Assembly (NCBI RefSeq): GCF_029867415.1
Contig: NC_081184.1
Span: forward strand, 73,692,364-73,756,363
DNA: 64,000 nt
Reading direction: 5' to 3'
Origin: Vicia villosa
Lineage: Eukaryota; Streptophyta; Magnoliopsida; Fabales; Fabaceae
Part shown: positions 43,233 to 54,014 of the stretch, piece after piece
How the letters are laid out: every line of letters starts with the position of its first letter
Position numbering within the stretch: position 1 is the stretch's first letter
Notes under the pieces: generated by a model
Seen by the model: the letters and a program-made list of their open reading frames with translations, nothing else
What the model was told of the DNA's origin: nothing
Database searches by the model: none
Program-made: the position numbers and the translations under genes

Positions 43233-44920
43233 TGATAACACGATTTTATATCATATATTTAGCTTGAAATCCATAAATATTTATAGCATTTTCCTTTAAT
43301 TATATTGTTTTATTATGATATTATGCGGGTATTTGCGATATTTCAGGTTTTACGCTCATATTGAGACTATTTGTGAAAAGGAAAGAAATGGAGCTAAAAT
43401 CACTACTATTTGTGCCTAAAAGATGGAAAAGGGGTGCTGAAGCAAGAAAGGGGTGCAAAGAAGGCCCAATTGTGCAAACTACAAGTCCAGCCCACGAAGA
43501 AGCCAATTGCGTGTGGCCCAACTCAATCCAGCACGTGGAGACGCACGTCTCCAACGTCTCTTGCCACGTCACCAAAAGGAGACGCACGTCTCCAGCTGCC
43601 TCCTAGATCTTCTCCACTTGAGACGCACGTCTCAAGTCGTTCAAAGGCTCTCCTCAAAAAGTGGAGACGCACGTCTCCAAGTCCAAGTCAAGAAGAGCTC
43701 CTCCTTTCACGCATCCCAACTGCAGACCCTCAGCTATAAATAGAGACTGCTACTTCAGTTCAAGGAGTCCGAATTTCTGCTAACGAAGTGCTGCCGAATT
43801 ATTTCTTCAAGCATTTATTTTCCTGCCTTTCATTTAACCGCTTTATTTTTCTCGCAACAATTTCTACACCGGAAATTGTTGTGAACATTTCGTAGATCTA
43901 ACCTTACGTTAGATTTAATTTTATATTCCTTGTTTTTAAATTCCTGCCCAATAATTTCCAAAGAATGATCCAGCCAACCTATGGTGGAAGTTCGAGTACT
44001 TCAAGATTCAATTCAATCGCAATTTATTTTATTCAGGTTTATCATTTACCGCTTTAATTATTATTATTATTGCATGATATATTATATGCCATTTAACATG
44101 CCTTTTATTATGAACCAAATTAATTTATGCATGTTTAACCGTATTAATATGTCTGGCTAATTAATTAAGATATCGGTATGTAAAGTAATTTAACCGTAGG
44201 GATCCGAAATAAATTGGCTTAATTATGTTTTATTAAATATCACTTGTTTTTGGTTTGTATGTCTAATTTAATTAGTAAGTCTTAAAACCAATAGAGCGAA
44301 AGTTTGAGGGGTTAAGACGGTCAAAGGTTAAAATCAATAGAGCGAAAGTTTGAGATCTTTAACTGGATAGTAGACATAGGACATTAGTTTTAAGGATGGT
44401 GAAAGCGTATTAAAACTAATTAGAACTTATTTATTTTCAAAAAGTGTTTCTAAACCCGCGCGGGATGGCGAAAGCGTACGTTAGGGATATTAGCATGTTC
44501 CGAGTCAACAGAGCGAGAGTTTGAGATTAGGAGATTTAAATAGATAACGACTTCATAAAACAAGCATTTTATTAATTATGTTGTTTCCAAAAAGCTTTTC
44601 TAAATCTAATGAGAGGAGGACTTTTAATCAATAGAATTAATAAAGAATTTTAATCAAATTTATACATTAGCCAATGGACCTTCGGATCACCTAAGTTAAA
44701 CGAAATACATACTGATATCCGCCTATTACTACATTTCTTAGAATTCACAATCACTTCCCCTTAGAAACAATCAAAATATTAGTAGCCTTAGCTTTACATA
44801 GTAACCTTAGATAACGGTAGGTCGATTCATAGTCCCTGTGGATTCGATATCTTTTAAAACTACACGACACCACTGTGCACTTGCAGTCATCAGATTAATA
44901 GACACGTAAAGTCGCGATCA
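43233..44920 (+). repeat. Athila-like 3' LTR
   Basis: 1688 bp, TGATAACACG...GTCGCGATCA, followed by the GAAAT duplication. Contains the four-palindrome array (from 43536) and TATAAATAG (43735-43743). It gives the undisturbed form of the LTR region that Ogre interrupted on the other side. Confidence 0.95.
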
Positions 44921-44925
44921 GAAAT
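44921..44925. repeat. Target site duplication GAAAT (right copy) of the Athila-like element
   Basis: Second copy of the 5 bp seen at 2610-2614. Confidence 0.95.
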
Positions 44926-45657
44926 ATGGATTCTATGTTTCTGGAGCTTCAGAAGAAGTGCGTAGCAATAGCCCCAGGTCCTTGCAAGATTCTCAGACCT
45001 TATGAAGACGTCTAGCATAGTCGTCTTGGAGGCAAGCATTGTTTTGAAGAAAGAGCTTTTGTTGATGAACTGGCAAAAGCTTCAGAAGCTGAACAAGAAG
45101 CACACTCTCGAGAGATTGTTGTGTGGAAGCCTAATTTTCCTGTTCTGACTGAAGATTCCCAATGGCTATTTCACTGGCTTCGAGCAAATTCTTCTGGGCA
45201 GGCTCCTACCATGGCTGGTCCTGAGGCTGCCTACCATCCAGTCGTTGATGCTCCAATTCCTCCAAAGAATCTAGCTGAGATTCTTCAAGCCCTGGAGAAT
45301 GGAGTTTCTGATCTTCCTACTCCAGAATATGATGAAGATGCTTCTATGGAAGAAGCTGATGCTTAGAATCAATCTTCTGAGAAAAGTATTGTCCCGGAAA
45401 CTCAAGAAGTTGTTCTTACATTGGATGCTTCTGCTGGACATGCTATTCCACTGAATGCTGGTGGTGAAACTTCTGGTGAATCCTCTCGTCTGAAGAAGAC
45501 TTTGGAGGTTCTTCAACAGAATCAAGAAGTTCTTGCTTCTCGTCTGGATAAGAATGATCAAGCACATGAAGAGTTCAGAGACTTCATGAAGAAGCAGAAT
45601 GAAAGCACTGCTGGGATTCATGACATGCTGGCCAAGATTATGTCTAAGCTAGGCTAG
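44926..45657 (+). pseudogene. Env-like protein of SIRE element, C-terminal part
   Basis: The SIRE env-like gene resumes at ATG 44926 in register with the frame cut at 2614. The segment MDSMFLELQKKCVAIAPGPC is followed by an in-frame TAG (45013-45015), then a long open part (45016-45363, ...IVVWKPNFPVL...) with a second TAG (45364-45366). The final open part ends in TAG 45655-45657 and has a coiled-coil tail (LEVLQQNQEVLASRLDKND, FRDFMKKQNESTAG). No transmembrane helix is obvious. Two nonsense codons on this side plus the breaks on the other side mean the gene is dead. Confidence 0.75.
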
Positions 45658-46678
45658 TCGTAGTCTTTTGTGTCTTAGTTATCTCCTTTTTCTTGCATCT
45701 GTCTTCTTGCATCTCCTTTTGTATCTTCTAATTAATTCTGATGAATGAAAATCTTTTATCTTCTCTCATACTGTTTGTTTTTCCATCTGAATCTTTTATG
45801 CTTTTTTATGTTATGACAAAAAGGGGGAGAAAATGTGATAAAATGATCTGATTTATATTATCAGTTGCTGGGAGTAAGTCTCCACATTTCTAACAGAATT
45901 TGCAAGTTCTATGTCTTTGAGTGCTTTGCAGGATTGAAGACATTCTAAAAAGCTTAACATGAGAAGCAAAGACATGGGGAAAAGCAATTATATGTAGAAA
46001 CAAGCTCATGGAAATTGAAGCAAGCTGAGTGCTGTGAAGCTTCAAGATCAGAAGCAGGAAGGAAGAATGTTCTGATATTCTTGTGATAGAATATGCTCTA
46101 ACACATTCTCACTCTTTATATGTTCTGATACATTTTTTTTCTATGTGCTCTGATACATATTTTATGTTCTGATGCATTTTACGTGTTCTGATACATAGTA
46201 TATGTTCTGAAACATATTTTATGTTCTGATTCATTCATGCTCTGACTTTTGTCGTTTAGTTTCTTCTGAAACATTTCAGGATGTAGAGATGCTCTGATGA
46301 TGCTCTGGTACATTCAACAATGTTCTGATACAATTTAGCATGCAATGATTCAAGAAGAAATTCAAAGCTCTGAAGTTGTCCTATGGAAGAAAGAAGCAGA
46401 AGCTCTGAATGTTCTGAAGATCTAAGCATATGTGATCGTCTCAACTGAAATGGAAAATACTCAGGGAAGTCCTTTATTTATAAATTTCTTCCAGTATTTA
46501 TTTCAGGGGGAGATTATTTATCTCAGGGGGAGATTGTTAATCTCAGGGGGAGACATATTCACACACTATGTTTATATGCTTATGCTATAACTGTGTAATT
46601 GTCTTTAGCCGTCTGAAATTCTGATTGCAAATTCATATCATTTATATATGTTTTTCTCATCATCAAAAAGGGGGAGAT
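45658..46678 (+). other. SIRE 3' non-coding region with TTCTGA repeats and polypurine-like motifs
   Basis: No gene. At about 46085-46330 a TTCTGATACAT motif recurs about ten times at 20-30-bp spacing. G-rich tracts of AGGGGGAGA type occur at 45821, 46505, 46525, 46545 and finally at 46665-46678, the one that abuts the LTR. The short frame on the - strand (46256-46444) only mirrors these repeats. Confidence 0.7.
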
Positions 46679-47813
46679 TGTTAGAACAAGATTTGTTCTG
46701 ATCAATATTCTTAGTTTTGATGATAACAATGTATATGAATTTTGCTTGAGATAATGTGGTACTCTAATTCTATGCAATTTCCATTTCAGGAAATATATAA
46801 AGAGTATGCACAAAATCAGCGCAAGAAGCACTGTCTCAGAAGGTTCAAGTATGCAACATCAGAACATGCTCTCGCAAGACATCAGAAGATGGTCAAGCAG
46901 AATCAGACCATGGTCTATTGAAGCATCAGAAGAACTTGAGATCAGAAGCAGAAGCACTGAAGTTCTCATGGTATCACGCTAGAAGCACTTCAAGGTCAAA
47001 AGACAAGAAGATGCTCTGCACCAAGCTGTTTGACTCTGATGATATTCAAACGTTGTTTACACAAACATCAAATCAGAAGCAAGTACAAGATGGCAGGCTA
47101 CGCTGACTGACAAAAGGAACGTTAGAAGCTATTAAAGGCAACGTCAGTAGAAACAACAAAAGCAAGGCTCGAGGTAGTTGACAAAAGAGGGAAACATTAA
47201 ATGCAATGTTATACGGATCATGCAACGCATTAAATGCTCCCAACGGTCATCTTCTCAAACGCCTATAAATAGAAGTTCTGATGAGAAGCTGAATACAACA
47301 CTTTGCGCAAACATACAGAAACGCTGTCAAATTCTAAAAGCTCTCAAACGTCATCTTCAACCTCACTTTGTTACTGTTGTAATATCTTAGTGAGATTAAG
47401 CTTAAACTTAAGAGAAAAATCACAATTGTGATAATAGCTTATTAAGAAGCATTGTAACTCTTGTAAGAATTTGTTTACATTTGTTTGTAAGAACTAGAGG
47501 AGATCAAGTTGTGATCGGATTCTCTAGAAAGTCTTAGAGGGTATCTAAGCATTGTGTTCCTAGAGTGATCAGGTTGTGATCAGAATACTCTAGAAGACTT
47601 AGAGGTTATCTAAGTGGAAAACCATTGTAATCTTGTGTGATTAGTGGACTAAATCCTCAGGTGAGGTAAATCACTCCAAGGGGGTGGACTGGAGTAGTTT
47701 AGTTAACAACGAACCAGGATAAAAATCATTGTGCAAATTGTTTTTATGTTAAGAGTTTTAAAGCTACACTTATTCAACCCCCCCCCCCCTTCTATGTGTT
47801 TTTCTATCCTTCA
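46679..47813 (+). repeat. SIRE/Maximus 3' LTR
   Basis: 1135 bp, TGTTAGAACAAG...TATCCTTCA. Contains a TATA box TATAAATAG at 47264-47272 and a run of 11 C near the 3' end (about 47779-47789), both usual for this lineage. Boundary on the left is set by the polypurine tract; on the right by the CA end and change to Ogre-2 leader sequence. Confidence 0.88.
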
Positions 47814-48393
47814 GATATTGCCCCAGATGGACTAATCCTTGCCCCCAGGTTATCGTAGAGTGTCCTTGTAAATTTGATATGTTCATAGATGAACCCCTTA
47901 ATGACTAGATACATCTTGAGTGTGTCTATGAAGGAACTTCTTTTTTGAACTAATCCTTGCTCGACGATAACCTTTGTTGTATTTATAATACTATTACGAC
48001 AAGGCAATGGACATGCGGCTGGCATGGTGAAAGGCATCCTCCTTTTCTTTGTAAGGTCAAAATAATGTATCCTCCTTTCTCCACAATTGATGATCCTTTT
48101 GATTTTTCGCGGGTCTCGAGAAATCGGCTAGCGTGGTAAGTACGAATACGAGCGAAGGTAGAAGTGCAAATGCCAATATAAATGAATGCCTGAAAATGCA
48201 AATGCATGCTTATGCGAAAGACTCCTTTTTCTTGTACGCTATGACTCCTTATATGTAATGCAGACGTGTGACATATAATCCTAGGGATAGCCTTAGAGGC
48301 GACATTAGACCCTAGTGAAATCCTCGCAAGATAGATGTTATGACACGCCAATGGAAATCCCTTATATTTAGGAATATGCAGAAGGTAGCAGCT

Positions 48394-49055
48394 GGTGACC
48401 GTTCAAGATAGTCACCAAATCTCATGGCCATCGAGAGGCCGTTCGACATGTACCAATGAAGTTGTCCCTCGTGGGAAGGTTCTCTATGCGGAACACAACC
48501 CATCTAAGGACGATATCGGATGAAGAGAAATCCCTACAGGCTAGGGAAGGGATGTGTAAATGGAAATCCAAAACCCTACAAATTAGAGGGTGCGTAGGAA
48601 TAAGCACGGAGTGACTGTTCAAGACAGTCACTAGATCTCATGGCCATTGAGAGGCCAATTGACATGCTTTAATGAGGGTGTCCTTCAGTGGAAGGACGCG
48701 TCGTTGTAAAAACACATGGACGTAAAAGAACATCCCTACAGGCTAGGGAGTACGTAGGAGTAAGCACGGGGTGACCGTTCAAAATAGTCACTAAGTCTCA
48801 TGGCCATCGAGAGGCCAATCGACGTGCGTTAATAAAGATGTCCTTCGTATGAAGGACGCAATTTTTTAGAAATACAATCCCTACAGGCTAGGGATAAAAG
48901 ATGTAGGCGCGGGGTGACCGTTCATGACAGTCACTAAGTCTCATGGCCATCGAGAGGCCAATCTACGTGCATAAAATCGAGGTGTCCTTCTTGGGAAGGA
49001 CATGGTCTTAGAAATAGGGTCCCTGCAGGCCAGGGAACGCGTAGGAATACCTGCC
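48394..49055 (-). repeat. Four diverged tandem repeats, about 140-215 bp each
   Basis: Units start at 48394, 48611, 48770 and 48913 with GGTGACCGTTCAAGA-type sequence, share CTCATGGCCATCGAGAGGCC and end near CCCTACAGGCTAGGGA. Each contains the inverted pair TGAC(C/T)GT...AGTCA and GTCCTTC...GAAGGAC, so each could fold. Confidence 0.75.
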
Positions 49056-49819
49056 AAATTAAAACGCAAGACATTCGCAGTATATAAATTGCACACATAT
49101 AATAAGCACATAAGCATATAAGCCCTAGGTTCATAGGTTCGACGTAACGGCTTAGGGTGCCTACCCTTCCCATTGGTATGTTCTAGAAGGTCTCATGGGG
49201 TCGTTCGTAGCCGCCGAGACTTTTTGTCTCTTTGGATTTTAGAACAACTCATTTATCCATGAGGTTCGAGTTTTAGGGGTAGGTTCCCAGAGAGATCAGC
49301 CAAATACCAAGTCCATCCCTCAACAAGGTCAAGCCTCGTAGCAGACATTTCCAGATATTCAACCCACTCTGAGTGGAATTATAATAAGACTCGTAGGCGA
49401 TGTAATTCCCCTCTGGTCTTAAATATAATTCCCACGCTTAGGTTTAACAACAATTTATATATCCCAAAAAAGCAATGAAATAACACATATTCAAATAAAT
49501 AAATATTTAATTGAATTGCAGTAAATAAATGAATTGCAGCGAATAAATAAGATTGCAAATAAATAAAAAAAATTTAAAAATTTAAATATAAAATAAAAAA
49601 AAAAACCCTAACTCCTAGAAATTGCAAATAAATATATAAATAAAAAATTTAAATATTTAAATATAAAAGGAAAATAAATAAAACCTAAACCCTAATCCAA
49701 AACCCTAATTTTGGCAAATTAGCCAAACCCTAAAAAAATTTCCAAAACCCTAAATGATTCGCCAAAACCTAAACCCTGCCAAAACCTATAGGAGCATAAT
49801 AATTCACCATTTTTAGTTA

Positions 49820-49837
49820 TCCCCAGCAGAGTCGCCA
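49820..49837 (-). promoter_or_regulatory. Primer-binding site of the second Ogre
   Basis: TGGCGACTCTGCTGGGGA on the - strand, two bases from the LTR end; this sequence is usual for Tat/Ogre elements and is attributed to tRNA-Arg (from memory). Confidence 0.85.
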
Positions 49838-52194
49838 GCTGTAGCAACCTACCCTAAAATTAACCTTTTTAGAGTCGCCACCTATTCTACCAGGGCGAAT
49901 AGGAAACCCTACGCAGTTAAGAGATCGGGGTAAGATTATTATAATCAGGTCGAGGGAAGGTGTTAGGCACCTTCAACCCTTTCCTAAGGTTTTATGTTCA
50001 AAGTAAAGGTTTATGGCTAAATATTAAGATTAATAGCTAAGGAAATGAAAAGGGTGAACGGTAAGATTTGAACCTAATTAGGATTTAGGGGAAGGGGACT
50101 CGCCTTGTTGCCAAGTGCCTACGTATCTCCTTAGGGAGAATCAGAGTCAACGTAGTTCGGGCACAGAGTTGTACGCCTTTGAATTTGATATGATATGGTT
50201 TGAAGGCTTTTTGAATGGCCTATCGCAGTTTTGAATTTGTGATTTGAAGATGAAAGTGTTTTGAAGTTTGGCGTACAACCCTGATTTGATATGTTACCGT
50301 TAGGTGCGATGATCAATAGATTTGATCATTATAGTTAACGGATTAAGTAACATATTGCTGGTTACTCTGACCGATAGATTCGATCGTCACGAGCAGCAAA
50401 TAAAATGTATTTTAAATCTTGTAATTAAATTATGGGTTTTATCATTGCCCCTCATAACCAATAGATTCGGTTATTACATGACAACGAATTCAATTATTGA
50501 TGTTTCATTATTTTATCTCTCGTCATTGCGGCCAATAGGTTTAGTCGGATAGAGGAGAGAATTAGACGAGCATTAATTAGATTAGTATTAATAAATAAAT
50601 TCATTATATTAAATTTATTCCTCGCTAATGCGACTAATAGGTATAGTCGGATCGAGGAGAATAATTAAGGGTTAATGTTTTGCCAAATGGGCAGTGGGAT
50701 TGGGCAAACCCTAACACCTATAACCTTTCTAGGGTTTTTGTGATTTTTATAATTTAAAATTGATTAAACTAATTAAATCGAATAATCGAGAAATTGGTAA
50801 AAATCCTAACCCTAGTCATTAACCTAACCCTAATTTATTATTTTAATTCTAATTAATTAAATTAAATTAATTAAACCTAATTATCTAATCATTTAATCTA
50901 AATAAAAAAAATAAAAATGTTAATATAGAGAACCTGGTTTTTAATCTTGTGTGGCAGTTCTTGAGTGAGCATGGTGGAGTTGCATCTTCCTGGGCGTTAG
51001 ATTTGAATCATAGGAGATCTTATGGCTACAAGCGAAGGGTTTACCGTGAGTATGCATTAAACACATGCGCTGGATCTATTAGCAATTGAAACCAAAGAAT
51101 TAGTAAAAATATAATTGCCATCTGCAGGGTTCGAACCCTGGTTTTTGGAGGCAATATCCATGTAACCTTTACCATCTATTCTAGAAACGTTTCTTGTTTA
51201 ATGTTCACGCCCAGTATAATAAATATAATAAACAAATTTATGCTGAAAGGTTAAAGAATCAAACTGGGCCCCACATTCGCGTGTGCAGCCAATCAGAATA
51301 CGAAGGTGTTTGGTCTCCTTTGACCCACCAACTACACCGTTCCACGCATGCTGGAAAGAGGAAGAGAGAGAGGACCCCACAATTGGCTGACGAATAGGAT
51401 TGAAGAATCATGCCACATGCGCTTTGACCAAAATCCTGGCCCTTCAACCCACCGCCGGCGCCGGACCTAGTCTTATTCTCCGGCGAGCCCCTTGGTTGAA
51501 CTCCTGCGAAATTTAACCCAAAACAAACAAACAAATAGCCCAGATCCACTAATTTGGGTGTTACGAATTCATTGGTGCGATTAGTTTCAACCAAAACGCT
51601 CTGTATCGATAGGTCCGACCATGACAGCTTCTTAAGGTCCTTTAATGGCGTGCTGCGATTTAGGCCTCGAACCTTACATGTTGCACGTTGCATTTGGCTT
51701 AACTATCACCCTGATCATGAACAAGCACACAAAACATATTAAAAATGCGTGGAAAACGAAAAACGAATGCAAGATACTTTACCCAACCGGGGCCATTGAA
51801 GGGTGCGACTCCAAGACTCTTTAAGATCGGGAAAGGGCCTGGACTAGCTACTCAACACCTCAAGAGAACGAATGATGGCTTAGAGATGATTGATACAGGC
51901 TGTAACATTACTTTTTTTCTTTCCCTAGTTTCAGAACCTCTTTGTGCGTTTTAATGGCTGTTTCAGGTTAGGGTTTCGTCCCCCCTTTGTTGCAGCCTCT
52001 TTTTAGAATATATATGAGCATGTTAGGATTATTTGATGGGTTTGGATCCCTTGTATTTAGAGAGAACAATTTTTGATAAAAAATGTCTTATTTCTTTCTA
52101 ATCTTGGAAGATCTATACCCCTCACCATGCATCACGACTTTGGAGCCTTGTAGATGTATCTTGGGGCCTCCAAATGATTAAAAGTAGAATCCCA

Positions 52195-52203
52195 TAATTT
52201 ATT
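52195..52203. repeat. 9-bp target duplication TAATTTATT (left)
   Basis: TAATTTATT directly precedes GGGTTAAATAAG and recurs at 54006-54014 directly after CTTATTTAACCC. Nine bases is the Mutator superfamily footprint. Confidence 0.9.
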
Positions 52204-52612
52204 GGGTTAAATAAGTTTTTAGTCCCTATAAATATGGCAACTTTCAATTTTAGTCCCTCCAAAAAATTTCTTCAAACAATGGTCCTCGCAATATTTTTCG
52301 TCCCTATTTTTAGTCCCTCCCGTTAAATTTCACTAACGGAGGCTTACGTGGCACGCCACGTGTAACGCCACGTCAATTAAAGTCAATACTAATTAAAAAT
52401 AGATAGATTGCGGGGGTTTTAAACCCCCTGTAAATAACTTAAAAAACCAGAAATTTTCAGGAGCAATTAATCAAACTGTTGGTAGGGAAATCTTTATTAC
52501 CCTCATTCTTCACATTATCAAACCTACAAACCTTGATTACACTATCTCAATCCTCTTTGCATCTTTTATATATCTTTTCCTTCCCCATCTTTGTGTGATT
52601 AATTAAACTATG
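52204..52612 (+). repeat. MULE left terminal inverted repeat
   Basis: Pairs with 53598-54005. Shared landmarks include GTGGCACGCCACGT (a small palindrome, right copy changed), AAACCCCC near 52420 and its complement near 53795, and AATTAAACTATG at the inner edge. Confidence 0.85.
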
Positions 52613-53254
52613 TCTCTACAATTCTCAATGTTAAACTATAATTCTTTTCGGGAGCAATTTCAGCTTTGTGTTAAATAAATATAACAATTCTTAATTGCAC
52701 TTTGACTCTAGTTAATGAAAAATAATACAATATCAGATTTAACCAAACTTAGATCCTCTTTGTTTTCATACTAACAAAAATATTCGAAAATTAATACAAA
52801 ATATATTTATAAGTGAGATGTCATCAATTATGTTTGTTAGCATTTCATATAAGAAAAAAATATTTTTCATAAAGAAAGAACCATAAAGATTTTATTTTTT
52901 TAAAGAGTACACAACTGAAAGTAAAAAATAAAAATAGACAAACTAGTACTGAAATTGAGAGCAAAAGAAAGGAAAATATTCTTAAAAATCATTACCGTTA
53001 AAAGAATTAAAATAATATATCGTTTGTAGAATAATTTTTAAAAAGAAAAAAACATTGTAATGTAGCTTCAATCGATGCAATTTCTAACACCAATACTTTC
53101 AACTTGTTACCAGAAGTAGGATCACAATGACAATACTTCATGAAAATGTAACTTTAGTAAAAAAGATAAAAGATTCATTTAACATCAGTGGAAAATGGCA
53201 ATTACATGATAAAGAAGGGAATGAATATGATATCCTCCTTGTGTGAAATGTGAA

Positions 53255-53425
53255 TTAGAACAGATTGACAATCAGATAGTGATTATCTGATGCAATCCTT
53301 AAATGAATGTAAATCTGGAAAGTAGGGGTGGATGCATGCGTACCGGAGATGGTGATGGCAGAGAGTGTTGTTATTGCTAGGGTTACTGTTAGCCATCTTG
53401 CTTCTGAAATGTTGCTGCTGCGCAT
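53255..53425 (-). other. Short frame inside MULE, possible captured 5' exon
   Basis: A 56-codon frame from ATG 53425: MRSSNISEARW followed by a hydrophobic stretch (LTVTLAITTLSAITIS) that looks like a signal anchor. The sequence after TCTCCG is GTACGC, a possible splice donor near 53342, which would make 53425-53343 a first exon. I do not recognise the parent gene. MULEs are known to capture host fragments; a chance frame is the alternative. Confidence 0.35.
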
Positions 53426-53597
53426 TGCTTCACCGCCCTAACTTCAATTTAAACTGCGTAGGGTTGTGTATGCTCAATGACTAACCAGTTAACTAGTAAA
53501 TCTTTACTTTCATCTCTTTGTCCATGTTGAAATCATTAGTCTTCTCTACCTGACATAAAAATATCACCCTTAAATGGATGGTTGCATTTTGTAGATA

Positions 53598-54005
53598 CAT
53601 AGTTTAATTAATCAGAGAAAGATGGGGAAAGAAAAGATATATAAAAGATGCAAAGAGGATTGAGAGAGTGCAATCAAGGTATATAGGTTTGATAATGTGA
53701 AGAATGAGGGTAATAAAGATTTTTCTACCAACAGTTTGATTAATTGCTCCTGAAAATTTCTGGTTTTTTAAGTTATTTACAAGAGGTTTAAAACCCCCGC
53801 AATCTATCTATTTTTAATTAGTATTGACTTTAACTGACGTGGCGTTATACGCGGCGTGCCACGTAAGCCTCCGTTAGTGAAATTTAACGGGAGGGACTAA
53901 AAATAGGGACGGAAAATATTCGAGGACCATTGTTTAAAGAAAATTTTTGCAGGGACTAAAATTGAAAGTTGTCATATTTATAGGGACTAAAAACTTATTT
54001 AACCC
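53598..54005 (-). repeat. MULE right terminal inverted repeat
   Basis: Inverted counterpart of 52204-52612, ending CTTATTTAACCC. Confidence 0.85.
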
Positions 54006-54014
54006 TAATTTATT
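54006..54014. repeat. 9-bp target duplication TAATTTATT (right)
   Basis: Second copy of the duplication at 52195-52203. Confidence 0.9.

Larger units (their letters stand above)
2615..44920 (+). mobile_element. Athila-lineage (Cyclops-like) Ty3/gypsy retrotransposon, split by an Ogre array
   Basis: The element has two LTRs (2615-4138 plus 32470-32636, and 43233-44920) starting TGATAACACG and ending GTCGCGATCA, flanked by GAAAT duplications. Just inside the 5' LTR is an 18-nt primer-binding site close to the complement of tRNA-Asp. It encodes gag, protease, RT, RNase H and integrase in one frame, then two env-like ORFs, then a G-rich polypurine tract before the 3' LTR. Excluding the Ogre insertion it is about 14 kb. 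Gene order, tRNA type, DLG protease motif and ATHILA-type ORFs fix the Athila lineage. 'Cyclops-like' is my inference from legume context and size. Confidence 0.9.
1..47813 (+). mobile_element. SIRE/Maximus-type Ty1/copia retrotransposon, 5' part outside window, carrying nested insertions
   Basis: The element's own sequence is 1-2614 plus 44926-47813; everything between is a later insertion. The 3' end is diagnostic: a polypurine tract (AAAAAGGGGGAGAT) runs directly into an LTR that starts TGTTAGAAC and ends in a C-run and CTTCA, as in the Sirevirus group of legumes. The coding part in view is the env-like gene that these elements carry between pol and the 3' LTR. Gag, pol and the 5' LTR must lie left of the window. 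The next five bases after the LTR (GATAT at 47814) should be the target duplication, but the partner is outside the window. The lineage is well supported; the family name is inferred from motifs. Confidence 0.85.
47814..49839 (-). other. Leader of the second Ogre
   Basis: Two kilobases without a recognised gene (the 122-codon frame at 47983-48351 has no family features I know). It holds four diverged repeats (48394-49055), an AT-rich tract (49490-49680) and scattered CCCTAA motifs at 49685-49775 just before the primer site. Ogre leaders are known to be long and repeat-rich. Confidence 0.65.
52204..54005. mobile_element. Non-autonomous Mutator-like element (MULE) with long terminal inverted repeats
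   Basis: 1802 bp. The left arm starts GGGTTAAATAAGTTTTTAG and the right arm is its inverted counterpart; homology extends inward about 408 bp on each side (52204-52612 and 53598-54005) with scattered mismatches. The 9-bp duplication TAATTTATT flanks it. No transposase frame is present, so it depends on enzyme from elsewhere. The 985-bp centre is unlike the surrounding LTR and may contain captured sequence. Confidence 0.88.

Noticed and set aside
47983..48351. 122-codon ORF as a gene of the second Ogre
   Set aside because: No recognisable domain, position is in the leader, and codon composition looks random. It cannot be excluded but is not supported.
51118..51150. tRNA gene suggested by GGTTCGAACCC
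   Set aside because: The palindrome alone gives a B-box match; no paired D or anticodon arms were found around it.
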